A stretch of 64,000 bases of DNA from UBA668 sp040081465 (GCA_040081465.1 JBEBGL010000001.1:1-64000), one strand, 5' to 3'. Shown: positions 52,360 to 60,724, numbered from the stretch's first letter. The notes: generated by a model from the letters alone, not told the origin. Numbers and translations are program-made.

Positions 52360-53025
52360 ATGGCAATCCAGGTTGATACCAGGGACTGCGCAGCACTCAA
52401 CGACGCCGACCTCGATGAGATGGCGTCGATGGGCGGTGCTTTCGATATTGGCGTGCTCTCCAAGGCCAAAGAAGACTGGGTCCTGATCACGTCGGCTCGC
52501 ATCGACGGCACCCTTCACGGGTTCTCGTTCGCCACGCTTGAGCGCATCGGTGGAACGCCCTGCGTGCTGCTCGGCTTGCTTAGCGTGAAGCGCACCTCTA
52601 AGCGTGATTCCGTTCTGAAGGGCTTGATGACCGAGGCCTACCATCGTGCCCTGATGGCTTTCCCCGACGAAGATGTCGTCGTCGGCTCGCGATTTGTGCT
52701 CGCGGGCGCCCTTGAAGGCTTCAAGAGCGTCGACGAACTGATTCCCCGCCCCGGTCACCGTGCCGTCGGCGAAGAGCGTGCCTGGGGCCGCCGTCTGGCC
52801 AAGCGCTTCGGCGTCGATGGCCAGTACGACGAGCAGTCGTTCGTCGTCAAGCTCAACGGCCAGAGCGGGTTCCTCGATCACGAGACGCTCAAGCCCGAGA
52901 AGGTAAAGCCCGAGACGGCAGCGATGTTCAACGGCGTACCCGGCAAGGGTGGCGGCTCGCTGGTAGTGCACGGCTGGATCATGGCTGAGGCCTTGGTCAA
53001 GCTCGGCGCTCGCCAACACGCTTAG
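52360..53025 (+). CDS. Unrecognised 221-aa protein (possible GNAT-like fold)
   Basis: I do not recognise the family. The middle (about 45-110) alternates strands and a helix in a way reminiscent of acetyltransferases: LGLLSVKRTSKRDSVLKGLMTEAYHRAL, then DVVVGSRF, but no clear acetyl-CoA loop can be named. The second half is Gly/Lys-rich (PEKVKPETAAMFNGVPGKGG). Codon use and base composition match the neighbours. AGGAG precedes the ATG at 52360. It lies 6 bp ahead of the nitroreductase-family gene and is probably co-transcribed with it. Confidence 0.65.
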   Translation: MAIQVDTRDCAALNDADLDEMASMGGAFDIGVLSKAKEDWVLITSARIDGTLHGFSFATLERIGGTPCVLLGLLSVKRTSKRDSVLKGLMTEAYHRALMAFPDEDVVVGSRFVLAGALEGFKSVDELIPRPGHRAVGEERAWGRRLAKRFGVDGQYDEQSFVVKLNGQSGFLDHETLKPEKVKPETAAMFNGVPGKGGGSLVVHGWIMAEALVKLGARQHA

Positions 53026-53031
53026 CAACCC

Positions 53032-53622
53032 GTGTCGCCGCTCGATGAAGTAATCCGTCGTCGACGGATGACTCGCAAGTTCCAGTCCACACCGCTAGAG
53101 CCCGAGTTCGTCGACGGCTTGCTCGAACTTGCGCGACGGGCACCATCGGCTGGGTACAGCCAAGGTGTGCACTTCTTGGCGTTGTCCGGCGAAGCGTTGG
53201 CAACGTTCTGGAAGGTAACCGTCGGCGACGAATGGTTCGATGAGGGAGTGCTAGCCGCGCCGGTCGTCGTGTTGCCACTCGCCGATCCGAACGCGTATAC
53301 CAGTCGCTACGCGGAGGACGACAAGGCCGGCCATGGTTTGGAAATCGCGGCCAACTGGGAAGTTCCGTTCTGGCTGACCGACGCAGCGATGGCGACGCAG
53401 AACCTGCTGTTGATCGCGGAAGAGCGCGGCCTCGGCGCGCTGTACTTCGGGATCTTCCGCAACGCTCGACTCGCGCTCGACGAGCTTGGAGTGCCCGACC
53501 GCGTGATGCAGGTCGGCGCGGTCGCGCTGGGCTGGCGAGCACCCGCCGACAAGCCAAGCGGCTCCGCGGTTACGCGCCCACGTCGCGATTGCATAGAAGT
53601 GGTGCATCACAACCATTGGTAG
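53032..53622 (+). CDS. Nitroreductase-family FMN protein
   Basis: 196 aa. N-terminal RRRRMTRKFQSTPLEPE and RRAPSAGYSQGVHFLAL are typical of the FMN-binding nitroreductase fold, and AAMATQNLLLIAEERGLGALYFG is the dimer-interface helix. Substrate unknown; related proteins include F420- or NAD(P)H-linked reductases and deiodinases. GTG start at 53032. Confidence 0.87.
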   Translation: MSPLDEVIRRRRMTRKFQSTPLEPEFVDGLLELARRAPSAGYSQGVHFLALSGEALATFWKVTVGDEWFDEGVLAAPVVVLPLADPNAYTSRYAEDDKAGHGLEIAANWEVPFWLTDAAMATQNLLLIAEERGLGALYFGIFRNARLALDELGVPDRVMQVGAVALGWRAPADKPSGSAVTRPRRDCIEVVHHNHW

Positions 53623-53674
53623 CGCGTTGACGGTCTTCGTTTTGGAAGGGCTTCTTGTGTAACTTCTCTGGTCG

Positions 53675-53698
53675 GCGGGCACGGGGGTGCTCGCTTTT
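53675..53698 (+). terminator. Intrinsic terminator just ahead of the MmpL gene
   Basis: Stem 53675-53682 (gcgggcac) with 53687-53694 (gtgctcgc), eight pairs including one G-U, a GGGG loop, then TTTT at 53695-53698. It lies 17 bp before the mmpL-like ATG and directly before its ribosome site, so it either ends the nitroreductase transcript or works as an attenuator in the mmpL leader. Confidence 0.6.
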
Positions 53699-53714
53699 GG
53701 CATAAGGAGTTGCA

Positions 53715-55901
53715 ATGGCGAAGTTGCTTTACCGTCTTGGCCACTCGTGTGTCCGTCGTCGACGCACAGTGCTGGCCGCGTGGATCATCTTGCTGGTCGG
53801 CGTCGGAATCTGGTCTAACGCCGCCAACGGCAAGACCAGCGAGGTCCTCACGATTCCAGGTACCGAGTCGCAATCCGCCGCGGATCTGTTGAGCGAGCGC
53901 TTCCCGGCGCAATCGGGCACGACGATTCGGATCGCGCTGAAGGCGCCCGACGGGCATCAGCTCTCCGAGTTCGGCTCTGAAGAAGAACTCGAAAGCGCGC
54001 TGCAACAACTCTTCGCGCTTCCAAACGTCGTGCCGCCCGCCGATCCGCTCTCATCGGTGACCGTTTCGCCCGATGGCGAGATCGCATTCATTGAAGTTCG
54101 GTTCGATAAGCCTGCGGTCGAGCTGCCCAAGGAAGAAATCCTCACGATCATCGAAGCGACGCGCGACGCGGCGCCAGCGGTGGTCGAGGTCGCGTTCAGC
54201 GGTGAAGCTGTCGCCAAGGCGGTCGCCGAGCCTCATCCTCCATCGGAGTTGATCGGCTTCGTCGTCGCGATCATCGTGCTGCTGCTCGCGTTCGGTTCTG
54301 TGCTTGCAATGGGGCTGCCTCTGTTGACTGCGCTCATCGGTGTTGGCGTTGCGATCATCAGCATCTCGGTGCTGTCAGCGTTCACCGACCTAAGCAGCGT
54401 GTCACCGACCCTGGCGACGATGATCGGACTCGCGGTCGGCATCGACTACGCGCTGTTCATTGTGACGCGCCACCGCGCGTTCCACGCCGCTGGGCTTTCG
54501 CCGGCGGAATCCGCTGCACGGGCAAACGCGACTTCCGGTGGCGCCGTCGTGTTCGCCGGTGGAACCGTCATCATCGCGCTGGCCGGTCTTTTCGTTGCCG
54601 GCATCCCTTTCCTCACCGCAATGGGCTTGTGCGCAGCCGGTGCGGTAGCGATCGCAGTGCTTGTCGCAATCACTCTCGTGCCCGCGCTGCTGGGCTTCGC
54701 AGGCGAGAACATCGACCGCGTCACCATTCCGGGCATCAAGGTCACGACTGGCGAAGGCGTTGAGGTCGAGAAGACCTTCTCCGGCCGCATGGCGAAAGCG
54801 ATCACCGACAAGCCGTGGCCGTACCTGCTGCTCGGCGTGCTCGTCATGCTTGTTCTCAGCGCGCCGATCCTCGCCATCCGACTTGGGTTGCCCGACGACG
54901 GTTCGAAGGCGCCGGGCACGACCGAGCGCGAGGCTTACGACATCCTGGTCGATGGCTTTGGTGCTGGCTTCAATGGCCCACTGACCTTCGTCGTCGACTT
55001 GAGGGATACAGCGGATCCGGTCGCCGCGCTAACGGCGATCGGCGAACTGGCCCTTGCCGACCCCGACGTTGCAGTGGTGACCTATCCGCTCGTCAACGCG
55101 GATGGCGACACTGCGGTACTTAACGTCATTCCGAAGTCCGGACCTGCGAGCAGCGAGACCGAAGACTTGGTGCACCGTCTGCGAGACGATCTGCGATCGT
55201 CGAGCGCCGTTAGCGACACCGGAGCTGTCACTTACATCACCGGCACCACAGCGGCGAACATCGACATCTCTGAGAAGCTCGGCAAGGCGCTTCCGAAGTA
55301 CATGGCTCTCGTCATCGTGCTCACGATGCTCCTGTTGCTCGTCGTGTTCCGCTCGATCCTCATTCCGATCAAGGCGGCCATTGCGATCCTTCTCTCGATC
55401 GGTGGCGCGCTTGGCGTGACTGTTGCGATGTTCCAGTGGGGGTGGTTGGCGAACTTCATCGGCGTCGAGAACACGGTTCCCATCGTCAGCTTCGTTCCGC
55501 TGATGATGTTCGGCATCTTGTTCGGACTCTCGATGGATTACGAAGTATTCATCCTGTCGCGCATCCGTGAGGAGTACGCGCACACGGACGACCCGCACGG
55601 CGCCGTCCTCACTGGGCTTGCTAGTTCTGCGCGGGTCATCACCGCCGCCGCCCTGATCATGATCTCGGTGTTCGGTGCGTTCGTGCTCGGCGACGACGTA
55701 GTCATCAAGATGTTCGGTATCGGACTAGCGGTAGCGGTGTTGCTGGACGCGACGGTGGTGCGCATGATTATCGTCCCCGCGGTGATGACACTCTTCGACC
55801 GCGCGGCATGGTGGCTGCCTAAGTGGCTACGCAAACTGCCAGACCTAGACGTAGAGGGAGCAAAGCTCCTGCAACACCTGGAAGGCTCCGGCACGCACTA
55901 A
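53715..55901 (+). CDS. MmpL/RND-superfamily membrane transporter
   Basis: 728-aa polytopic protein with two halves, each with an extracytoplasmic loop and about six helices. Signature Asp-Tyr pairs in GLAVGIDYALFIVTRHR and FGLSMDYEVFILSRIREEY are the proton-relay type motifs of MmpL proteins. MmpL transporters export lipids or siderophores in actinobacteria; the cargo here is unknown. AAGGAG precedes the ATG. Confidence 0.92.
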   Translation: MAKLLYRLGHSCVRRRRTVLAAWIILLVGVGIWSNAANGKTSEVLTIPGTESQSAADLLSERFPAQSGTTIRIALKAPDGHQLSEFGSEEELESALQQLFALPNVVPPADPLSSVTVSPDGEIAFIEVRFDKPAVELPKEEILTIIEATRDAAPAVVEVAFSGEAVAKAVAEPHPPSELIGFVVAIIVLLLAFGSVLAMGLPLLTALIGVGVAIISISVLSAFTDLSSVSPTLATMIGLAVGIDYALFIVTRHRAFHAAGLSPAESAARANATSGGAVVFAGGTVIIALAGLFVAGIPFLTAMGLCAAGAVAIAVLVAITLVPALLGFAGENIDRVTIPGIKVTTGEGVEVEKTFSGRMAKAITDKPWPYLLLGVLVMLVLSAPILAIRLGLPDDGSKAPGTTEREAYDILVDGFGAGFNGPLTFVVDLRDTADPVAALTAIGELALADPDVAVVTYPLVNADGDTAVLNVIPKSGPASSETEDLVHRLRDDLRSSSAVSDTGAVTYITGTTAANIDISEKLGKALPKYMALVIVLTMLLLLVVFRSILIPIKAAIAILLSIGGALGVTVAMFQWGWLANFIGVENTVPIVSFVPLMMFGILFGLSMDYEVFILSRIREEYAHTDDPHGAVLTGLASSARVITAAALIMISVFGAFVLGDDVVIKMFGIGLAVAVLLDATVVRMIIVPAVMTLFDRAAWWLPKWLRKLPDLDVEGAKLLQHLEGSGTH

Positions 55902-55966
55902 GAGGCGTGATCGGTTAACGGTGCTAGTCAGCCTCAGATCGGAGCGGGGCACCTACGCTGCGACGG

Positions 55967-56338
55967 ATGAATACGCCGACGAAGGTTCTGATTGCCATCC
56001 TCGGTACCGCTGGGGTAGCCCATTTCGTAATCCCGAACGGTTTCGATGAAATCGTTCCCCACGCGCTGCCCGGAACCGCACGCATGTGGACTTACGTGAG
56101 CGGAGCAGCAGAGTTAGCGGTGGCGGCACTCGTCGCCGTGCCGCGCACTCGTCGCCTCGGCGGAGCACTCGCGGTCGCGCTTTTCGTCGCCGTCTTTCCT
56201 GCCAACATTCAGATGGCCGTCGATTGGTCGGACCGCTCGTGGGGCCAAAGGCTGGTCGCTTACGGACGACTGCCATTGCAGATTCCGCTGCTCTGGCTCG
56301 CGTGGCGGGTCTACCGCACGAACAACCACGAACGCTGA
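55967..56338 (+). CDS. DoxX-like small membrane protein
   Basis: 123 aa with four hydrophobic segments. LGTAGVAHFVIPNGFDEIVPHALPG and the AANIQM-like FPANIQMAVDW stretch match DoxX-like proteins found across actinobacteria. Function unknown, possibly quinone- or redox-related. Short promoter-sized gaps lie on both sides. Confidence 0.75.
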   Translation: MNTPTKVLIAILGTAGVAHFVIPNGFDEIVPHALPGTARMWTYVSGAAELAVAALVAVPRTRRLGGALAVALFVAVFPANIQMAVDWSDRSWGQRLVAYGRLPLQIPLLWLAWRVYRTNNHER

Positions 56339-56395
56339 GGCTGCCTTGCTCAATAGCACGGAAGCGAGCAAGATGCCGAGGTGGTTGTCCCGAAC

Positions 56396-56971
56396 ATGCC
56401 CGGGCGAGTGTGGACAGCGATTGCAGCGAGTGTCACTTTTCTGACCGTGTCGGCTTGCCGAGATGGCGGGCTGACCGCGGACTCGACTGCTAAGGCGGCC
56501 GAACCCGAGGTGCTTGCGCATACCGGCACACTCGCTACAGGCGGAGAGGCCGGAATCGGTGAGGTGATCCGACTGGACGCTCCAGACTTCCCTGCGGTTG
56601 CTGCTCAACTCGCTGCCGGCTTTCCGTTGCCTCCCGGTATCCGGATCGAAGATGTCATCGCGCCGCTGAAGGCCGACGAACCGACTGACCAGGCTGTGTT
56701 AGGTGTGCGTGCCAGCATCGAGTTTCTCATTGGCTGTGAATGGGCGACCTACTGGTTGGAGTCGCACCTTGCCGCTGATCCAGATGCGATGGCTGACGCT
56801 CAGGCGGTACTTGATCTGGTGCCGTCGTGGCCAGCAACCGTGGCGACGGACGGCGGTGGAGTGGTCAAGATGTGGACTGAGGTCGGCGATGCCGCCCGAG
56901 CAATGGATCCAGTCGCGCTCAACGACGTCGGATATCTAGTCAACTGCACCGACGTCGTGCCTGGGCGTTAA
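56396..56971 (+). CDS. Predicted lipoprotein
   Basis: 191 aa. Signal peptide ending in the lipobox LTVSAC (Cys about residue 21). The mature part has no recognised domain; it holds two further Cys (IGCEWATYW and VNCTDV) that could form a disulfide. The ATG at 56396 is preceded by GAGGTGG; a GTG five codons upstream is an alternative. It marks the left edge of the repeat-separated gene run. Confidence 0.7.
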   Translation: MPGRVWTAIAASVTFLTVSACRDGGLTADSTAKAAEPEVLAHTGTLATGGEAGIGEVIRLDAPDFPAVAAQLAAGFPLPPGIRIEDVIAPLKADEPTDQAVLGVRASIEFLIGCEWATYWLESHLAADPDAMADAQAVLDLVPSWPATVATDGGGVVKMWTEVGDAARAMDPVALNDVGYLVNCTDVVPGR

Positions 56972-56993
56972 TCCAACCGTACGACCGACGTCG

Positions 56994-57023
56994 ACAACCT
57001 GATCAACTCCTAGTAGCACCGTT
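56994..57023 (+). repeat. Cassette-boundary repeat, copy A
   Basis: 30-bp copy (ACAACCTGATCAACTCC then TAGTAGCACCGTT) of a sequence recurring six more times to position 60734, always on the plus strand. It lies between the lipoprotein and first phosphotransferase genes, inside a strong hairpin (56971-57055) whose arms share ccgtacgac/gtcgtacgg. Confidence 0.8.
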
Positions 57024-57057
57024 CCGCAGGCAGTCGGTGTCGTACGGTGTTGCGCAC

Positions 57058-57852
57058 ATGACGGGTAATGAACAGGCGACGCCAATGTATTCGGAAGTTC
57101 TGAAAGACGATCCAACGCGGCCAGTGGTTCGTGTTGGGAACAAAGTTCGGCGTGCCGTTGGTTGGTGGACACCAGCCGTGCATCGGTTGCTGAATGGCTT
57201 GGAGAGTATTGGCTTTGCGGCGTCGCCTCGTGTTCTCGACATTGACGAACAGGGGCGCGAGGTGCTTTCGTACATCGACGGCGAGAGTGGCGTCGCTGGA
57301 TGGGCGAAGATCACGCCCGATGACGGTCTACGACGGTTCGCTCGGCTGTTGCGCGACTATCACGACGCGACACGCAAGCTGTCGATAGGCGACGACGAGC
57401 GTTGGGCGCTCGTAGATGGCGCACCCAAGCGCGACGAAGTGATCTGTCACACGGACTTCGCACCTTGGAACATCGTCTGGCGAAACGCGACCCCAATCGG
57501 AATCCTAGATTGGGACTTTGCAGGCCCCGCGCCTCCGATGAACGACGTTGCGTATGCGCTCGACTACGCGATTCCGTTCCGTGATGACGAAACGTGCGTC
57601 AGATCGCACGGCTTCGAAGAGGCTCCTGATCGGAAGCGCCGTATCGAGATCTTCGCCGACGCCTATGGACTGGACTCCACGACGGGACTCGTTGATGCTG
57701 TGATTGAGCGGCTCCGGCTCGATGATCACTACGTTCGCGAACTCGCCGCGAGAAACCTTGAACCCCAGGCGACCTGGGTGCGTACGGGCCAGGTCACAGA
57801 GAGCATCGACCGAATCCCGTGGATCGAACAGAACCGGCACATTCTCGAATAG
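57058..57852 (+). CDS. Phosphotransferase (aminoglycoside phosphotransferase/choline-kinase fold)
   Basis: 264 aa. Catalytic loop ICHTDFAPWNIVW (Asp base and Asn) and the metal motif GILDWDFAGP. Members phosphorylate small alcohols or antibiotics, and the substrate cannot be told. ATG 57058 is the first plausible start; an in-frame ATG nine codons later is possible. It lies between repeat copies A and B, and a distant relative lies in reverse orientation at 58411-59238. Confidence 0.85.
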   Translation: MTGNEQATPMYSEVLKDDPTRPVVRVGNKVRRAVGWWTPAVHRLLNGLESIGFAASPRVLDIDEQGREVLSYIDGESGVAGWAKITPDDGLRRFARLLRDYHDATRKLSIGDDERWALVDGAPKRDEVICHTDFAPWNIVWRNATPIGILDWDFAGPAPPMNDVAYALDYAIPFRDDETCVRSHGFEEAPDRKRRIEIFADAYGLDSTTGLVDAVIERLRLDDHYVRELAARNLEPQATWVRTGQVTESIDRIPWIEQNRHILE

Positions 57853-57875
57853 CCGCGCGCCGACGACGTTGACCG

Positions 57876-57905
57876 GCAACCTGATGCGTTCTAGATAGCA
57901 CCCCT
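57876..57905 (+). repeat. Cassette-boundary repeat, copy B
   Basis: Same length as copy F; GCAACCTGAT and the end ATAGCACCCCT are kept while the middle differs (gcgttctag). It begins 24 bp after the phosphotransferase stop. Flanking CGCGCCG (57856-57862) and CGGCGCG (about 57945-57951) could pair around it. Confidence 0.7.
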
Positions 57906-57962
57906 CTGTGCGGTGCGATTTCCCCCCCGAACCACATCGGTTTGCGGCGCGATACTGACGTG

Positions 57963-58331
57963 ATGAACCCCGTTTCGGAGTTGGACGTGGCCGCGGTGCT
58001 GCAGCCTTTGGAAGAGTCACTGTGGCGTTCCGAGACCAGATACGACGCGGCATACATGGAGGCCATCTTGGCTCCCGACTTCGTCGAGTTCGGATGTTCA
58101 GGACGGATCTGGTCGAAGTCCGGTGGTGTCCCGATGGGATCTGAACCAATAGCTGTCGCGTTGCCGTTGCCCGCGTTTACTGTGCGACTGGTGGGTGAAG
58201 GAGTTGCATTGGTCACGTATGTCAGCGAAGTTCAGTATGAGACCCTGCAGCGAGCAAACCGCTCGTCGCTGTGGGTGTTCAACGGCGTTCGTTGGCGGCT
58301 GATGTTCCACCAAGGGACGCCAGTCGGCTGA
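57963..58331 (+). CDS. SnoaL/DUF4440-like protein
   Basis: 122 aa. The pattern LEESLWRSETRYDAAYMEAI, then LAPDFVEFGCSGRIW and SSLWVFNGVRWRLMFHQGTP is typical of DUF4440/NTF2-like proteins with a cone-shaped fold. Function unknown. ATG 57963 is preferred over an upstream start at 57942. It is the only gene between repeats B and C. Confidence 0.78.
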   Translation: MNPVSELDVAAVLQPLEESLWRSETRYDAAYMEAILAPDFVEFGCSGRIWSKSGGVPMGSEPIAVALPLPAFTVRLVGEGVALVTYVSEVQYETLQRANRSSLWVFNGVRWRLMFHQGTPVG

Positions 58332-58339
58332 CAACCTCA

Positions 58340-58370
58340 GCAACCTGATCCATTCTTAAATACGACCCCT
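58340..58370 (+). repeat. Cassette-boundary repeat, copy C
   Basis: Starts GCAACCTGATC and ends ACGACCCCT; one base longer than the other copies and more diverged in the middle. It begins 9 bp after the preceding stop. GGTTGC at 58384-58389 is complementary to its first six bases. Confidence 0.65.
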
Positions 58371-58410
58371 TCTACGGAGTGTGGGTTGCGTGAACGGGGC
58401 GCCGCAGTCA

Positions 58411-59238
58411 TCAACTGGCTCGGTCCAGCATCGACTGGACCATGTTGCGATGGTCGATCATCCACGCCGCAGCCCGCGCTCGCCAAACGACGGCCCACAG
58501 AAGCGGGAAGCCATTCGGCGACGGACTTGGCGTATTGGGCCCGATGTGAGACGAAACCGCCTCATCACGAGTGGACCGAACCGCGAACTCAATCATCTTG
58601 TCGACGAAACCCTCGCGGTCTTCACGAGATAGGCCGTAACCGTCAAGGATGAGTGTTGCCTGCCGTGCGCGATCCTCAGGCGCGGGAAGATTGTTCAGCG
58701 TCGCAACGTCGTCATCGTGTAGTTGGGCATTGAGCCACACAACCTGGGCGAGTTCCCAGGCGGCGTCCACCGGCCCGGCGTTGTCCCAGTCGATGAACGC
58801 GACTGGTAAGCCATCCCTCGCAATGATGTTCCAAGGCCCGAGGTCACCGTGCCCGATGACTGGCATCGAACCGGTCAGCGAGCGAGCAAACCATGGCCGC
58901 CACTGTGGTTGCTCACACTTGAACGCTGTTGTTGCGCGGTGAAGTTCTGCGAGTCGACTTCCGACTTGCCACAGCGCTTCGTCAGACCAAGTCAATGGAT
59001 GTGGGCTCGCGCCCTCGATGAACGACAGTTGCTCGCGGCCGTCGGCGTCGAACCCGGTGCCCACCGGCCGCGGAGCCGCAACGAAGCCCACGTCCGCGAG
59101 ATGCGCCAGGAGTGCGATCACCGTCGTGGACTGCGGCCCAGGCTCCCGCAGGACTATGTCCCCGCGCCGGTTCACCTCGGTCTGCCATCCGCCAATCAGC
59201 CGCTCTTCGTCGGAACTCACTCCGACAGGCTGACACAT
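58411..59238 (-). CDS. Phosphotransferase (APH-like), reverse orientation
   Basis: 275 aa. Catalytic loop IGHGDLGPWNIIA and metal motif AFIDWDNAGP, plus REQLSFIEG in the N-lobe. Same superfamily as the gene at 57058 but only distantly similar, so it is not a recent duplicate. The ATG at 59238 was chosen; a GTG at 59220 is possible. The only gene between repeats C and D, transcribed against the direction of the repeats. Confidence 0.85.
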   Translation of the reverse strand: MCQPVGVSSDEERLIGGWQTEVNRRGDIVLREPGPQSTTVIALLAHLADVGFVAAPRPVGTGFDADGREQLSFIEGASPHPLTWSDEALWQVGSRLAELHRATTAFKCEQPQWRPWFARSLTGSMPVIGHGDLGPWNIIARDGLPVAFIDWDNAGPVDAAWELAQVVWLNAQLHDDDVATLNNLPAPEDRARQATLILDGYGLSREDREGFVDKMIEFAVRSTRDEAVSSHIGPNTPSPSPNGFPLLWAVVWRARAAAWMIDHRNMVQSMLDRAS

Positions 59239-59284
59239 GCTGCGAAGAAACCTGGCTGGAGATCTTCCAATCTCACCGTCACCA

Positions 59285-59314
59285 GCAACCTGATCAACTC
59301 CTAATAGCACCGCT
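59285..59314 (+). repeat. Cassette-boundary repeat, copy D
   Basis: Close to the consensus: GCAACCTGATCAACTCC followed by TAATAGCACCGCT. Shares the flank CACCA with copy E on its left side. No complementary partner arm was found within 100 bp downstream. Confidence 0.8.
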
Positions 59315-59387
59315 GAGCACCCGATGTACGAGCGCCAGATCGGGCAATATGTTCCCGCACAGCCAGCTTCAACGAAAGGAGTACTTG

Positions 59388-59771
59388 GTGCGCATCTTTC
59401 GAATTGCGATCCCGGTCTCAGACATCAAGCGCTCTCGCGAGTTCTACGAAGCTGTGCTCTCGATGGCCGCAGACGACACAGTTCCAAGTCGCCTCTACTT
59501 CCATTGTGGTGACGTAATCCTGGCGCTGATTGATTGGAGCGTGGAAGAACAAGGACCACTGCGGCCAACGCCCGATGACCTGTACTTGGCTACTGGGGAC
59601 CTCAACTCCGCATACGAACGAGCGCTAGCGGCGGGTGCGCGCCAGGTGTCCTCCATTGAGCAACGCCCCTGGGGCGAGCGCTCGTTCTACTGCCACGATC
59701 CAGACAGCAACCGACTTTGTTTTGTGGACGACTCGACACTGTTCCTGGGCAAGGGTGCCGCCTGGGCGTAA
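59388..59771 (+). CDS. Glyoxalase/bleomycin-resistance-fold protein (VOC superfamily)
   Basis: 127 aa, the length of a single VOC subunit with two beta-alpha-beta-beta-beta modules. RIAIPVSDIKRSREFYEAVL opens the first; DDLYLATGDLNSAYERALAAGA and FYCHDPDSNRLCFVD the second. Enzyme or binding function unknown. The GTG at 59388 has AAAGGAG 6 nt upstream. The only gene between repeats D and E. Confidence 0.88.
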   Translation: MRIFRIAIPVSDIKRSREFYEAVLSMAADDTVPSRLYFHCGDVILALIDWSVEEQGPLRPTPDDLYLATGDLNSAYERALAAGARQVSSIEQRPWGERSFYCHDPDSNRLCFVDDSTLFLGKGAAWA

Positions 59772-59882
59772 GCGCTCCTTCGGTTTGTGTCAAAGGCTTG
59801 CCGCTGACGGAGCTGTAGACAAGGGATCAGCGCCCGACATTCTTTACGTAAAACCACAAGCTGGCATCGCCAACGAGCACCA

Positions 59883-59912
59883 GCAACCTGATCAACTCTC
59901 AATAGCACCCCT
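59883..59912 (+). repeat. Cassette-boundary repeat, copy E
   Basis: GCAACCTGATCAACTCT followed by CAATAGCACCCCT. With its left flank it forms CACC-AGC-AACC (59878-59888), complementary to GGTT-CGC-GGTG (59943-59953) except for three central bases. The 192-bp gap 59772-59963 around it has no gene. Confidence 0.82.
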
Positions 59913-59963
59913 ACCCAGATGATCGATTTCGTCAACCGACAGGGTTCGCGGTGGTTCGATCGA

Positions 59964-60146
59964 TCAATGGCGATGAGACCGTCGAATACCACGCACAATA
60001 AGCAGCAGGATCAAAACCAGCGCGATGAGAGCAGCGAAGTCTCCATAAGCAGCGAACGAAAGAACACCCACCACAGCGAAGTACAGACTGGCGAGTAGGC
60101 CGATGACGATAAGCGCGGTGATGAATGACTCGCGCTTGGTATCCAC
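59964..60146 (-). CDS. Very small two-helix membrane protein
   Basis: 60 aa: two hydrophobic segments (about 9-31 and 36-52) between a charged start (MDTKRESF) and a basic end (RGIRRSHRH). No family recognised. A toxin-like membrane peptide is conceivable but unsupported. The only gene between repeats E and F, transcribed against the repeat direction. Confidence 0.6.
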   Translation of the reverse strand: MDTKRESFITALIVIGLLASLYFAVVGVLSFAAYGDFAALIALVLILLLIVRGIRRSHRH

Positions 60147-60192
60147 TTGTCGAAGGCTACGACGTCAGTCGTCTCAGTACCGACCGACGTCA

Positions 60193-60222
60193 GCAACCTG
60201 ATCAACTCCCAATAGCACCCCT
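60193..60222 (+). repeat. Cassette-boundary repeat, copy F
   Basis: Best consensus copy: GCAACCTGATCAACTCC followed by CAATAGCACCCCT. Its left flank (gaccgacgtc) is shared with copy A. Confidence 0.82.
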
Positions 60223-60258
60223 TCGACTTGAAGGCGTAGAGCTCACACCGCGGGAGAA

Positions 60259-60675
60259 TCAGCCTCCGTAGCCCTGGTTGTCGAACATGGGCGTGTCTTG
60301 CGGCCATACCGCGAGCAACATGCGGGCCGCGCCCCGCAACTCGTTGATGAAGTCCTCCGCGCCGATGGCGAATCGAGTGGCGAACTCCTGGATGAGATCC
60401 TGTCCTCGGCTGTGGTTGCGTCGGATAGACGATTCAATGATCCACTCGTGCTCGTTGAGATGGGCTTCCAGACCCCACGACACGGCGTCATCGTTCGTCA
60501 GCACGGCGTCCGTATAGAAGTCAATCCAGGGATTCGGGGTGACCGAAAAGCTCCTCAGGACCTCGCGCACGTCGGTCCTCGATCGCAGCCGCCGCCCCAG
60601 TTCGGCGAACGCCGCGTCGACCTCCCCGATCGCAACGAGCACGTCAACCTCGATTCCTCGATGCTCGTCGTCCAC
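60259..60675 (-). CDS. Unrecognised 138-aa soluble protein
   Basis: Acidic protein with no signal peptide and no recognised family; EVDVLVAIGEVDAAFAELGRRLRSRTDV suggests a strand followed by a helix, and the rest is helix-rich with several Trp. The GTG at 60675 is taken as start. The only gene between repeats F and G. Confidence 0.6.
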   Translation of the reverse strand: MDDEHRGIEVDVLVAIGEVDAAFAELGRRLRSRTDVREVLRSFSVTPNPWIDFYTDAVLTNDDAVSWGLEAHLNEHEWIIESSIRRNHSRGQDLIQEFATRFAIGAEDFINELRGAARMLLAVWPQDTPMFDNQGYGG

Positions 60676-60724
60676 GAGCAGATCGTAGAAGCCTCTTGCC
60701 CGCCCGGCAGCGCAATGAGCATCA

